Shown in pieces: positions 15,157 through 23,015 of a DNA stretch of 64,000 bases. Made by a program: the position numbers and the translations under genes. How positions within the stretch are numbered: position 1 is the first letter of the stretch; each line of letters starts with the position of its first letter. The notes below the pieces were generated by a model. The model searched no databases and was not told where the DNA came from. It saw only the letters and a program-made list of their open reading frames with translations. This stretch comes from Bacteroidota bacterium (GTDB lineage: Bacteria; Bacteroidota; Ignavibacteria; Palsa-1295). The stretch is taken from positions 66,878 through 130,877 of the forward strand of contig JAJPIQ010000032.1 of the NCBI GenBank assembly GCA_021324685.1, given 5' to 3'.

Positions 15157-16104
15157 ATGAAAAAAAGATTGTTGATGTCCTTTACCGCGGTTTTTATTGC
15201 TCTTATTTTTTTAGCGATGGGGAAACCGCCGGTCAATCCCCCAACAACTGATCCTCCAATAACCAAGGATCAATTACAGGCGGCGATCGATGCCAAATTC
15301 GCAAAGGCAAGTTTTACTACAACTTTACCAGACGTGGACCTCGAAGGATACCAGCTCCCTGCCAACATGCTTAATAGCTCCCCTTATCTTGTGGGAAGAC
15401 TTGTGAACATTGAGGAATCTAATGGAAAGACAAAGATCGATTTGATCGGCGATTTGGATTATCTCATCAACGCAAATAAGCTCAGTAGTTCTATGGTTTC
15501 CTCTGCTCCATTTTTCAATGACTATGTCACAAAGAGTGTTCACACTAACGTGTCTGCTGTGATGGGAATCGCAGCGAGTCTTAGCGACTCAGAATCAGTC
15601 CACGTTACCTATCAGACAATTCTTAGTTCAACACCTCAGAATCAATTTTTAGATCGAAAACAGTTAGAAGCCGACAACGTTAGTTATGGACTTCAATCGA
15701 AATGGAAAAATCCAAAAATTGTGTATTCTGTTACGGTCAACCGCCTAACGTATCAAAAATTTCGGCAGTTCTCTGGCGGTATTACAGGCTCTAATCTCAT
15801 TGTTAATTTAAACGGGGGAATGTACTACAGTGAGGGAACCGAGGTAAACATTTATGAGGTGTATATCACGGTGGCAGATCCCGTTTTTCCTCAAACTACA
15901 ATTACAGGTGCAGCGGCAACTACAATTTCTACGACCCCACCTCCACCACCTCCTCCTCCGCCGGACACTGATAATATGACAATAAGCGTCAGCGATCAAT
16001 CAGCCCTAACAGTGGGACAAGAAGAAGAAATAAAACCTGACGTTTTGGGAAGAGTTATAAAGGTGGATGAGGTTGCGCGCATTAAATCGCCACGCCGACA
16101 TTAG
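15157..16104 (+). CDS. Secreted proline-rich hypothetical protein
   Basis: The 315-residue protein opens with a hydrophobic signal sequence (MKKRLLMSFTAVFIALIFLA) without a lipobox Cys. A Pro/Thr linker follows, then a strand-rich domain to about residue 245, a nine-proline run near residue 270, and a tail ending in basic residues. No catalytic motif is seen. The gene is more AT-rich than the flanking phage genes, which suggests separate acquisition, like the T9SS pair. It could be an exported moron or cell-surface factor. Confidence 0.6.
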   Translation: MKKRLLMSFTAVFIALIFLAMGKPPVNPPTTDPPITKDQLQAAIDAKFAKASFTTTLPDVDLEGYQLPANMLNSSPYLVGRLVNIEESNGKTKIDLIGDLDYLINANKLSSSMVSSAPFFNDYVTKSVHTNVSAVMGIAASLSDSESVHVTYQTILSSTPQNQFLDRKQLEADNVSYGLQSKWKNPKIVYSVTVNRLTYQKFRQFSGGITGSNLIVNLNGGMYYSEGTEVNIYEVYITVADPVFPQTTITGAAATTISTTPPPPPPPPPDTDNMTISVSDQSALTVGQEEEIKPDVLGRVIKVDEVARIKSPRRH

Positions 16105-16260
16105 TTAGGAGCGTTGGGTGAGGGGAAATATCACAGCCGATTTTTCTCGAGCGAATTTTTTAGTATCATGCCATGTTCGATATTTTGCTGCCGCTGGCTG
16201 GATAGCAGTTTAATCGGTTTCAAACCTACCTAACTGATACAATTGTTTCAATCTTAGGGA

Positions 16261-16424
16261 CTTTCCGAAAGGGAAGTACAACCTGCGAGTCCGGCTACGG
16301 TGGTTTTTGAGCGCCTATCGCGTGAGGCTCTTTGGGATTTTTTCTTTTGGGGTGAGCGGCATAAAAACCGTCAATAATCTCCACACCGAATACCCAAAAC
16401 CGACACTCCATAGGCGCTTTTCTA
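16261..16424 (+). ncRNA. Candidate structured RNA in a gene-free gap
   Basis: Several stems are nested here. CTTTCC-GAAA-GGGAAG (16261-16276) has a GNRA tetraloop. AACC..CCG-gcta-CGG-t-GGTT (16280-16306) ends in T-run. AGCGCCTAT (16310-16318) pairs with ATAGGCGCT (16410-16418), enclosing TTTTGGG (16345-16351) with CCCAAAA (16393-16399) and CGG-CCG inside. TTTT follows the outer stem. AGCGCC can also pair locally with AGGCTC (16325-16330), giving an alternative fold. No known RNA family is recognised. Confidence 0.4.
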
Positions 16425-16480
16425 ATAAGTGCGAATTATCTTTACATTCTCACAGGTATAAGCTGTGATTAGGATGTCAT

Positions 16481-16490
16481 CCTAAACGAC
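16481..16490 (+). promoter_or_regulatory. CCTAAACGAC motif without adjacent gene
   Basis: A perfect motif copy preceded by two small hairpins (CACAG..CTGTG; AGGAT-gtc-ATCCT). No start codon follows closely; instead it precedes the inverted repeat 16497-16574. Confidence 0.45.
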
Positions 16491-16496
16491 AGGACA

Positions 16497-16574
16497 GGGT
16501 GGCGGGGTACGCAGCGGTCGCAGGCTATGTTGGTTGCGAGAAAATTTTGCGATGAGCGCGCCGCCCCGCCACCC
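16497..16574. terminator. Long-range inverted repeat closing the replication operon
   Basis: GGGTGGCGGGG (16497-16507) and CCCCGCCACCC (16564-16574) are perfect 11-base arms around 56 bases; TTATTATT follows on the + strand. It starts 4 bases beyond the primase stop on the - strand. It may end transcription from both sides or be the body of a small RNA that begins near the motif at 16481. Confidence 0.45.
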
Positions 16575-16577
16575 TTA

Positions 16578-17390
16578 TTATTCTGCGCTACTCCTTGCCA
16601 TGAGCCAGTCCGCATAATCGTAGCCATCCGGTTTACCGGGAAACATATTGCGGATGTTGAGAATTTTGGGCAACGCGCCTGCGTCGCGTAGCCTGTCCCC
16701 GCAGAACTTCGCACCCTTCATCCCGGCTTCATCGAGATCGAATGCGATGAGGATATGCCGGCAGGCAAGTGGAGCGGCCTTTTCTTTACTAATCCCGGTG
16801 CATCCTCCGGCTGCAAGCCAGATCGTTCCTGGGAAAAAGTGGGACGCGACGATCGCTGTTTTTTCGCTCTCGACGAGGACGATCGTACCCTTGCGTTTGA
16901 GCTGATGGAGGCCGTATAGGACCTGGGAGCCTCCATCTTTGGTGCGTAATAAAAATTCCACATCGCCCGTACGCTCGAATCCGTCGTAGCGCATTCTCTT
17001 GCCATTGATGATCCGGCCATCCGCGTCCGCCATCCAGTGCGTCACGATCCCGCCCGCCTCCAACCCCACGCGCCACGAGCGCAGCGTCTCGATCGACGTC
17101 AGCTTCGCGAGGATGAGGCCGAACGAATTAACGGCCGGATCGTTGGCTTCTAAGTATTTCAGGGAACGCTTGATAAGCGGCGAGAGCATTTGTTCTGCTT
17201 CTTCGGCTGGCAACAATTTTTTCACGGGTGGGGCTGCTTCAGCCTCTCCCGTTTTTTCGTATGCGGGGGTAACGGTGTAGCCGCATGCGTGGCAGTAGCC
17301 GCACCCCGCCAATCCGCGAAGGGGGGCGAACCCCCTCCGGGCGTGGCAGTGCGGGCATTCTACTCTTCGGGCTTCGAACTCGTGAGTCAT
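16578..17390 (-). CDS. Phage primase-like protein: zinc finger plus Toprim
   Basis: ATG 17390 overlaps the upstream stop (ATGA) and gives 270 residues; the longer frame is not used. Residues 12-39 hold a four-cysteine zinc ribbon (CPHC ... CGYCHAC) like those of DnaG/T7 gp4 primases. The second half has Toprim features: VLVESEKTAIVAS (acidic Glu motif) and ILIAFDLDEAGMKGA (DxD-type motif). It should prime DNA synthesis for the phage helicase encoded in the same operon at 20821-22209. It lacks a helicase domain, so primase and helicase are separate. It is the last gene of the leftward operon. Confidence 0.78.
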   Translation of the reverse strand: MTHEFEARRVECPHCHARRGFAPLRGLAGCGYCHACGYTVTPAYEKTGEAEAAPPVKKLLPAEEAEQMLSPLIKRSLKYLEANDPAVNSFGLILAKLTSIETLRSWRVGLEAGGIVTHWMADADGRIINGKRMRYDGFERTGDVEFLLRTKDGGSQVLYGLHQLKRKGTIVLVESEKTAIVASHFFPGTIWLAAGGCTGISKEKAAPLACRHILIAFDLDEAGMKGAKFCGDRLRDAGALPKILNIRNMFPGKPDGYDYADWLMARSSAE

Positions 17391-17755
17391 ATTCGTTTCT
17401 GAGCTGCGCGCGCTTTCGCTCGGTCGCTTCGGTCGTCGTATTTTCCATACGTTTCGTATTCGAGGTCGTAGTGCATGAGTGTCATCGCGCACCACAGGAC
17501 GGAGGCCAGGTGATGCTGACCGTCCTCGGCATCGTGCCGCTGCCCCATCCAGAATTTCCAGGCGTGCCGCATGAGCGCCGCAAAGATGCGCCCCCACTTC
17601 ATACCCTTTTCCCAGTTGCGATCGGCGTATTTCCGCGCTCCCATTTCGAATACTTCCCCGAGCTCCATCAGGACGGCCGGGCTCATGAGGTCGAAGCGGG
17701 CCTTCCCGCTGTCGTTCTTCACGCCCTCCGGTGCTTGTTCAACTGCCTTACTCAT
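17387..17755 (-). CDS. dATP/dGTP diphosphohydrolase-like protein (MazG-like fold)
   Basis: The 122-residue protein carries GARKYADRNWEKG, then RHAWKFWMG, then DAEDGQHHLASVLWCAMTL. This is the pattern of the all-alpha NTP pyrophosphohydrolase family annotated as dATP/dGTP diphosphohydrolase (the family that includes phage MazZ). Predicted reaction: dNTP to dNMP plus pyrophosphate, adjusting the nucleotide pool. It overlaps both neighbours by 4 bases. No PurZ or modified-base polymerase is seen in this window, so a role in base substitution is not supported here. Confidence 0.72.
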   Translation of the reverse strand: MSKAVEQAPEGVKNDSGKARFDLMSPAVLMELGEVFEMGARKYADRNWEKGMKWGRIFAALMRHAWKFWMGQRHDAEDGQHHLASVLWCAMTLMHYDLEYETYGKYDDRSDRAKARAAQKRI

Positions 17756-18117
17756 TCGGAGTCCTCCCAGAGCGATAGCCGTTCCCTCGCAATATCGAGT
17801 AGCGGGTGATCGATCGCAGCTTTAAACGCACCGTAATGGAACGTTTTAATGCGAAGGGATTCCGCTAAATTATATTCGAGCACAGCACCCCGAGAGGCGT
17901 TCCATCCTGGAAGCGCCACGAGGCCCTCGCAGTCGACGAGGAGCTTTACGTCGTGTTTAAGATATTCTTCCCACGGCAGATCGCGTCTGCCGCCGAAGTT
18001 TTCGGCCGGATTCACGACCTCGTGGCCGCAGCCCCGTAGAACCTTCGCCGCCTCGTTGAAGGCGGGGAAGTTGTAATCGGCGTAGCCCGTCATGGGGCCA
18101 GCTAAATAGAGCTTCAA
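17752..18117 (-). CDS. DUF4406 nucleoside 2-deoxyribosyltransferase-like protein
   Basis: The 121-residue protein starts MKLYLAGPMTGYADYNFPAFNEAA and continues GHEVVNPAEN and WEEYLKHDVKLLVDCEGLVALPGW. This is the flavodoxin-like fold of DUF4406, related to nucleoside 2-deoxyribosyltransferases. Phages commonly carry it near DNA-metabolism genes. It may exchange or hydrolyse nucleobases; the activity is inferred from the fold only. It sits between two pyrophosphohydrolase genes with ATGA overlaps. Confidence 0.78.
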   Translation of the reverse strand: MKLYLAGPMTGYADYNFPAFNEAAKVLRGCGHEVVNPAENFGGRRDLPWEEYLKHDVKLLVDCEGLVALPGWNASRGAVLEYNLAESLRIKTFHYGAFKAAIDHPLLDIARERLSLWEDSE

Positions 18118-18563
18118 AGTTTTCCCTCCCGTTGTTTTTCGAGATCGTCAAGCTGTTTTAAAAATGCGCGCGCCCGCTCCTTGTCGTGGAGCGAGAATTT
18201 GGAAGAGACGTCGTAGGTCTCGTCCTGGATCATTTCGAGCCAGCCGAACGTCTCGTTGGGATCGGTGAGGAGTTCGTGGTCGCGCGGCACGCTCTTATTG
18301 TGATCGCGGATGAGCTTAGAACGAATATCTAATATCTTTCCCAGCTCGTCAATCAGCTTCACTGCGTCTCGACCGATGAATACTGTCGTGTTGTACCGGT
18401 GATAGAGCGACGTCAGAACCCCCCCCAGCTCTTCGGCTGGAATTTCGGAGTTCGTGCGCGCCGCATGGACCATCGCATTGTACTCTTCGATTTCGTCGCC
18501 GTGCTCCGCGAGTAGCCTGTTTAAACGTTCCGAGTAATCCCGGATGTCGCTTTCGACGCTCAC
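18114..18563 (-). CDS. Hypothetical helical protein
   Basis: A GTG at 18563 is chosen because GGAGG lies eight bases upstream and GTGA overlaps the previous stop. The 149-residue product (SVESDIRDYSERLNRLL...) is highly charged and helical, ending in a coiled-coil-like segment (FLKQLDDLEKQREGKL). No family is recognised. Confidence 0.6.
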   Translation of the reverse strand: MSVESDIRDYSERLNRLLAEHGDEIEEYNAMVHAARTNSEIPAEELGGVLTSLYHRYNTTVFIGRDAVKLIDELGKILDIRSKLIRDHNKSVPRDHELLTDPNETFGWLEMIQDETYDVSSKFSLHDKERARAFLKQLDDLEKQREGKL

Positions 18564-18904
18564 GCTGTACCTCCGCTCGTCCGGGCGCTGACGCCATCGT
18601 ACTTGAACTTCTTCCAGTCGCGCTGCTTCACCTCGTTCCACGTCTCCTCTAAAATTTCTTCGAGGTCAAACCCGCGTTTGTTACAGTAGTCGAGAAGAAA
18701 GATGACGATGTCGCCGATCGCGTCTTTTTGTTTAAAGCGGTGCTCGATAAGCGTTCCGCGAATACCCTGCTTCGATTTTAACACCGAGTGGGCGAGCTCG
18801 CCGACCTCTTCCACGACTCCTAAGAGCGAGTAGACCGAGTCGAGCGGTTCGAAATTTTCGAGCGTCCACGCGTGGACCTCGTGTTGTAGCTGTTTTAAAT
18901 TCAT
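18560..18904 (-). CDS. MazG-like nucleotide pyrophosphohydrolase
   Basis: The 114-residue protein has VVEEVGELAHSVLKSKQG and KDAIGDIVIFLLDYCNKRGFDLEEILEETWNEVKQRDW, the EExxE...ExxD-type metal site of single-domain MazG enzymes (the first acidic cluster is V-E-E-V-G-E). It should hydrolyse (d)NTPs to monophosphates. A GTG at 18922 is an alternative start. Together with the two genes downstream it forms a nucleotide-pool module inside the replication operon. Confidence 0.75.
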   Translation of the reverse strand: MNLKQLQHEVHAWTLENFEPLDSVYSLLGVVEEVGELAHSVLKSKQGIRGTLIEHRFKQKDAIGDIVIFLLDYCNKRGFDLEEILEETWNEVKQRDWKKFKYDGVSARTSGGTA

Positions 18905-18961
18905 TGGCAAATAAAATCCCACGCCCCGGCCGGTGGCAGACCTGGAACGTGAAATAGGGCT

Positions 18962-19894
18962 TTAAGGGATAATCTGGCCTTTGGGCGGTGCGGCATCCAC
19001 CTTCTGGGTTCCGACGATCGCGAGCATATAGCCGCTGCGCTTGAAATAGTCGTTGGCTCTGTCAACCGCATCCGCCGACGACTTAGCCCTTGCGTAGTAG
19101 GTGTATTCGGTCCCCGAGTACATTCCTTTCGCATGGATAGCGTACATAGATAGCGGCGCCTGCGTCGCTCCTACACCGCCGTAGTAGCCTCGGACATCCG
19201 CCGCTTCGTCGTAGTCGTCAAAATCGTCGATGTCGAAGACCGGCTCGGGATTGATTCCAATACTCGACTCGATCTTCTGAAGCTTACCGTTGATAACCAG
19301 TTCGTCCGGCATGCCGACCTTTCGGCGGATGAGGCGTAGATTGCGGCCGACATCCGTGAGCGCCGCCTGCGTCGCATTCACGTCGTCGACGTGCGCGCGG
19401 AAGAGCTCGCCCACCTTCTCGCCGATCGTAAGGCGAGCCGCGTGAGATTGCTCCAGCGGATCGAGGCGCTTATCGATCGATCGCTCGAGCGCGTCGACTT
19501 TATTATTGACGAGCGTCGTGAGGTTCGTCCAGGTCCGCGACGAGTAATGGCGGCTCGTGTTTTCGAGCGCTTCCAGTCGCGACAGGATCGGCTTGAGCTG
19601 GGCGTCGAGCGCCTCCGCGAACGCTTTTACTCCTTCGTCGACCAGGCGCACGCGAGCTTCGGTCGTCAAGCTGCCGATCGGGCCAGGACCGAAGTCCGCC
19701 ATTTGGAATTCGCGTTCGAACTCCGTCAGCGTATAGAGCTTTACGATCCCGCTTCCGACGAGTTGAACGAGACAGACGTGGTCCCGCTGCCCGCTCCAGC
19801 GAAACGCCGTTTCGGGGTCCAAATGAATACAGACCGCAAGCTGCCCGGTCTTTGTGTGTTTATAGATCATAAATAGGTTACCAGTCGCGGTCAC
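18962..19894 (-). CDS. Hypothetical phage protein with coiled coil
   Basis: The 310-residue protein has an N-terminal strand-rich part, a long central coiled coil (about residues 80-195, several regions with heptad leucines and few prolines), and a C-terminal segment with YYARAKSSADAVDRANDYFKR. No enzyme motif is seen. ATGA overlap with the upstream gene places it in the operon. Function unknown. Confidence 0.62.
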   Translation of the reverse strand: MTATGNLFMIYKHTKTGQLAVCIHLDPETAFRWSGQRDHVCLVQLVGSGIVKLYTLTEFEREFQMADFGPGPIGSLTTEARVRLVDEGVKAFAEALDAQLKPILSRLEALENTSRHYSSRTWTNLTTLVNNKVDALERSIDKRLDPLEQSHAARLTIGEKVGELFRAHVDDVNATQAALTDVGRNLRLIRRKVGMPDELVINGKLQKIESSIGINPEPVFDIDDFDDYDEAADVRGYYGGVGATQAPLSMYAIHAKGMYSGTEYTYYARAKSSADAVDRANDYFKRSGYMLAIVGTQKVDAAPPKGQIIP

Positions 19895-20163
19895 GAAAAG
19901 AGATTGCCCGAGAGGGTGTCTTTGGGCTTCCTCGATATTCGCTTGACGATTGGTTCGGTTGTCTTCTTCTTAGGTTTGTTGGGTTTCTTTTTCTTTTCGG
20001 GTTCCCTCCGCTTCCACCACTGGAACTGCGGGTCGGGGTCGGCCGAAAAAAAGTGCTCGCCTTTCGGGCAGGGACAGGGGTCGCATAGGAACATCGGATA
20101 ATGGTTGATGTTGATACGCCCCCCGAAGTCCCTACCCGGCTCGCCGCAGCAGGGACAGTTCAT
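19891..20163 (-). CDS. Small zinc-ribbon protein with Lys-rich tail
   Basis: The 90-residue protein begins MNCPCCGEPGRDFGG and has a second cysteine pair CDPCPCPKGEHF, a likely zinc ribbon. The C-terminal half is very basic (EPEKKKKPNKPKKKTTEP). A nucleic-acid-binding role fits but is unproven. Its start lies inside the end of the small membrane-protein gene at 20132. Confidence 0.6.
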   Translation of the reverse strand: MNCPCCGEPGRDFGGRININHYPMFLCDPCPCPKGEHFFSADPDPQFQWWKRREPEKKKKPNKPKKKTTEPIVKRISRKPKDTLSGNLFS

Positions 20164-20284
20164 CTACCAGCCGTACACTACGCGAGCGCTTCGATACCAG
20201 CCGAGAGCCTTTAAAAAAAATCCCGGCCCCGGCATACGCAAGCGCCGTGCAGAAGATACTGGCGACGATCCACTCAATAGTCAT
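20132..20284 (-). CDS. 50-residue single-pass membrane protein
   Basis: The frame MTIEWIVASIFCTALAYAGA then GIFFKGSRLVSKRSRSV has one membrane helix and a basic tail. GGAGGG stands 4-9 bases before the ATG. It overlaps the upstream gene by 11 bases and the downstream zinc-ribbon gene by 32 bases. The good ribosome site and position argue that it is real. It could be a small membrane-anchor or inhibitor; function unknown. Confidence 0.5.
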   Translation of the reverse strand: MTIEWIVASIFCTALAYAGAGIFFKGSRLVSKRSRSVRLVDELSLLRRAG

Positions 20285-20537
20285 GTCCACCCTCCTCCGG
20301 GGCTCGAAGCTCGATCTCCGCGCCGTCGTCGTAAACGGTGATGTGGAGAGTCGTCCCCATGACCCTGATCTTGCTGAGGTCGGACGTCGTTAGCCGCATC
20401 CTGCGGCCGGGCTCTCTGAGTAAGAGCGTTTGCAGTGCCGTCGAGACGAGTAGCGCCGCCTCGCTTTGGATCGGCACGACATAATGTTCCTCTTCTTCGT
20501 CCGGCTGCAACGGTAAGTCGTTGTCGTTTTCTGTCAT
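20274..20537 (-). CDS. Small hypothetical acidic protein
   Basis: ATG 20537 overlaps the previous stop (ATGA) and gives 87 residues starting MTENDNDLPLQPDEEEEHYV. The product is acidic at both ends with a strand-rich core. No family is recognised. Confidence 0.58.
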   Translation of the reverse strand: MTENDNDLPLQPDEEEEHYVVPIQSEAALLVSTALQTLLLREPGRRMRLTTSDLSKIRVMGTTLHITVYDDGAEIELRAPEEGGHDY

Positions 20538-20821
20538 TGTTGTTGTGAGATAGTTACCGCAAGGCAGTCGATAGTGAAGAGTAGTAGCTTCGTCACCCAG
20601 TCGGGCGGCTTCGTGCTCCACTTACCTCCGGGCTCGAGGTTGCGGCGAAGCACGCTCACAACGCGCGGCACGTCGGCCGCGGGGATGGCTTTCACCGGCT
20701 CGTCGTGGGGCGCGGGGGCTACGCTTGGGCTGCTCGCTGGGCGAGTCTCTGGCGCGTTCGCCACGCTAAGGGTGTTGGGCTCTACCCACTCGATTTGCGG
20801 TGTGATTTTTCTTCTGGGCAT
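20534..20821 (-). CDS. Small hypothetical protein downstream of dnaB
   Basis: The 95-residue, Pro/Ala-rich protein starts MPRRKITPQIEWVEPNTL. Its first base is the last base of the dnaB stop, so the two are translationally coupled. A helicase-associated role, for example as a loader, is possible by position only. Confidence 0.55.
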   Translation of the reverse strand: MPRRKITPQIEWVEPNTLSVANAPETRPASSPSVAPAPHDEPVKAIPAADVPRVVSVLRRNLEPGGKWSTKPPDWVTKLLLFTIDCLAVTISQQQ

Positions 20822-22209
20822 TAGATAAGAGCTCCGCTGATGAATTTAGATAAGCACTTGACGAACCGCACGTCCACCATCACGTTCGCTTCTCCGTTGC
20901 GTTGCTTGGCGACGATAAGCTTGTAAGGCTCCCCCAGCTTGCCGAAGTTTTGGCCGCTCACGGGATTCGGGTTCCACGGGAAGAGAACGACGTCGGCGTC
21001 CTGCTCAATGTTACCGCTCTCGCGCAGGTCGCTTAGCTGCGGTCGCGCAGCTTGCTTCTCCTCGCCTTTCGCTCCGCCGCGGCTTTCGATCCCGCGGTTG
21101 AGCTGGCTGAGCGCGATAACGGGGACGTCGAGTTCTTTCGCGACGGCCTTCAGGCTCCCCGTAATGAATCCCACTTCGCGATCGCGAGAGGGCTGTCGAA
21201 CTCCGCACTGCATGAGCTGGAGATAGTCGACGACGAGAAGTTCCACCCCGTATCGGCGCACCATTTCGGTCGCCTTGGACCGGAACTCCATTGGTGTGAT
21301 CGCCGGCGTTTCGTCAATATAGATGGGGAGCGCTTCGAGTTGGTCTACGGCTTCGTAGAACCGCGTGAACTCGTCCTGCTCGAACCGGAGCTTATTGATT
21401 AGCTTCGAGTCGATCTCCGACAAGTTCGCGAGCATTCGAACGACGAGGCTGAATGCGCTCATTTCGAGACTAAAGAATCCGACGGGGCTGCGGTTGAGGG
21501 CGGCGGCAAGCGTCTCGTGAATTGCGAGTGCCGTTTTGCCTTGAGAAGGCCGCGCGGCAAGGATAATGAGATCGCTTTTCTGCCACCCGTCCGTATAAGC
21601 GTCCAGGTCGGACAGTCCCGAAGTGATGCCGTAGATGCCGGGGGCGCTCGACTGGGCGTTAAGCCTGGCGCTGGCCGTCTCGAGGGCTTCCGTCATGGAG
21701 AGTATATGCGCCTTACGCTGGCCGGCCGTGCGAAGAGTGAGTAGTTCTTCGCCTTTTGCCTCCAGGAGCGTAAGCGTATCGACCCGTCCACGCGAAAGCC
21801 CCTCTTGCAGGTCCTCGCCAATACGAATCGCCTCGCGGCCAACGTACTTATCGAGAATGATGGCGCAGTGCGCGCCCACGCCTTCGTGACCTGCAACGGC
21901 GCCGGTGAGCTCGATGAGGTACGCGTCGCCGCCCACCGTGTCGAGTTCCCCTTTACGCTCGAGCCGGTTGCGGACGGTGAGGGAATCGACTACCTCTCCC
22001 TCCGCATACAGCTCCGCCGCAGCAGCATAGATGGTGGCGTGGGACGCGAGGAAGAAAGGGTTCCGCTCGACCGCGCGGGTGCCGATCGTTCGGATGACCT
22101 GTTCCAACGAGTCCCGGCTCGTCATCATCGCGCCCAGGACGCTTTGCTCCGCGCGAGTGTCGTGCGGGGGAAGTCTCGCGGGCGTTGTTTGCTTGGTCTC
22201 TTCGGGCAT
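20821..22209 (-). CDS. dnaB: Replicative DNA helicase (DnaB family)
   Basis: The 462-residue protein has the DnaB N-terminal domain (residues about 15-120; starts DTRAEQSVLGAMM) and a RecA-fold ATPase. Motifs: Walker A ARPSQGKTALA (219-229), FFSLEMS (H1a), VVDYLQLM (Walker B), ALSQLNRGIE (arginine/sensor region) and LSDLRESGNIEQDADVVLF (H4). The usual length is about 450-470. It unwinds the fork 5'-3' and should work with the Toprim primase at 16578-17390. No separate loader is recognised. It probably serves the element rather than the host, being embedded in the phage operon. Confidence 0.92.
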   Translation of the reverse strand: MPEETKQTTPARLPPHDTRAEQSVLGAMMTSRDSLEQVIRTIGTRAVERNPFFLASHATIYAAAAELYAEGEVVDSLTVRNRLERKGELDTVGGDAYLIELTGAVAGHEGVGAHCAIILDKYVGREAIRIGEDLQEGLSRGRVDTLTLLEAKGEELLTLRTAGQRKAHILSMTEALETASARLNAQSSAPGIYGITSGLSDLDAYTDGWQKSDLIILAARPSQGKTALAIHETLAAALNRSPVGFFSLEMSAFSLVVRMLANLSEIDSKLINKLRFEQDEFTRFYEAVDQLEALPIYIDETPAITPMEFRSKATEMVRRYGVELLVVDYLQLMQCGVRQPSRDREVGFITGSLKAVAKELDVPVIALSQLNRGIESRGGAKGEEKQAARPQLSDLRESGNIEQDADVVLFPWNPNPVSGQNFGKLGEPYKLIVAKQRNGEANVMVDVRFVKCLSKFISGALI

Positions 22210-22218
22210 GAAGCGCGC

Positions 22219-22710
22219 TTACATTGTAATTGTGCCAGGCGGCCAGGCTCCAATCCCGATCGGAGCGGGTAGGGGAGTTCCCCACGGATAGGGGTAGTCC
22301 TTCCCGCAACCGAAGCCACAGGCGCACCGGCAATCCTTCTTCGCGAGCTCGAGCCCGAGCTTCGCGAGTATGTCGATGATGCTGTCGTATTGACGCTTCA
22401 CATCTTCGATCTCCTCGCGCCGGGACCCGTTTACGACCTCGACCGTCGTTCCGCCTGGCTCGTCGATGTGGAATTCGAAGGCGAGCCGCGGGTTACCGAG
22501 TCGCACGATCGTTCCGTTGGGAACTACGAGTGTCCTCGACAGGTCAGCATACACCGTCGAATGCCTTTCTTTACCGATAGAATACTCCACAAAGAAACGC
22601 TCGTTATTAATATCGACGTAGGCGCCGTCAAGGAACGATCCGACGATGTCATAAAGCGTGCGCGCGGGCTCTTTCGGCTTTACGCTCTTCATGGTCTTTG
22701 ATTCTGGCAT
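22219..22710 (-). CDS. Hypothetical protein with C-terminal Cys cluster
   Basis: ATG 22710 is preferred; the longer frame overlaps a well-supported gene. The 163-residue product has a strand-rich core and a C-terminal CRCACGFGCGKDYPYPWG segment that may bind metal, then a Pro/Gly tail. No family is recognised. It lies 9 bases upstream of dnaB. Confidence 0.55.
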   Translation of the reverse strand: MPESKTMKSVKPKEPARTLYDIVGSFLDGAYVDINNERFFVEYSIGKERHSTVYADLSRTLVVPNGTIVRLGNPRLAFEFHIDEPGGTTVEVVNGSRREEIEDVKRQYDSIIDILAKLGLELAKKDCRCACGFGCGKDYPYPWGTPLPAPIGIGAWPPGTITM

Positions 22711-22945
22711 AAGCAGCTTCCGCTTCTTGGACCGCCGCTTCGAAGGAAGGGCAGCGTTCATACGTGTTGATGTCGCGATCGCTGGAGGCGATGACGCTCC
22801 AGGTCCAGCGAGCTTTAACGTGGTCGCACATAACGCTCGCGACGGCGTTGTCCTCTTTATCGAGGCCCTGCCACCGTTCGAAGAGGTGACGTTCCGCCGC
22901 GTGAGCGCCAGGAATGCGCTCCCACCGTAGTAGTGTGTTCTCCAC
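22649..22945 (-). CDS. Hypothetical protein with zinc-less wing-like fold
   Basis: The GTG at 22945 gives 98 residues: ENTLLRWERIPGAHAAERHL, then VMCDHVKARWTWSVIASS and a helical tail. The WTWSV and SFEAAVQEAEAAYARI pattern resembles small phage proteins of unknown role. There is no Shine-Dalgarno; the start codon touches a 14-base palindrome. It overlaps the next gene by 62 bases. Confidence 0.5.
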   Translation of the reverse strand: MENTLLRWERIPGAHAAERHLFERWQGLDKEDNAVASVMCDHVKARWTWSVIASSDRDINTYERCPSFEAAVQEAEAAYARIKDHEERKAERARAHAL

Positions 22946-22958
22946 AAATAATTATTTG
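22945..22958. promoter_or_regulatory. 14-bp perfect palindrome at a start codon
   Basis: CAAATAATTATTTG reads the same on both strands and shares its last base on the - strand with the GTG start at 22945. It is AT-rich in GC-richer surroundings and could be an operator or internal promoter of the operon. Confidence 0.35.
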
Positions 22959-23015
22959 GGAGAGAGGGCGCAAGCGTAGGTCGTCTGCCTTGCGCCGTTT
23001 CTCGCGTGGGAATGT

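Noticed and set aside
17387-18117. Z-genome (diaminopurine) phage
   Set aside because: Only a MazZ-family-like protein is present; PurZ and a matching polymerase are not in the window.
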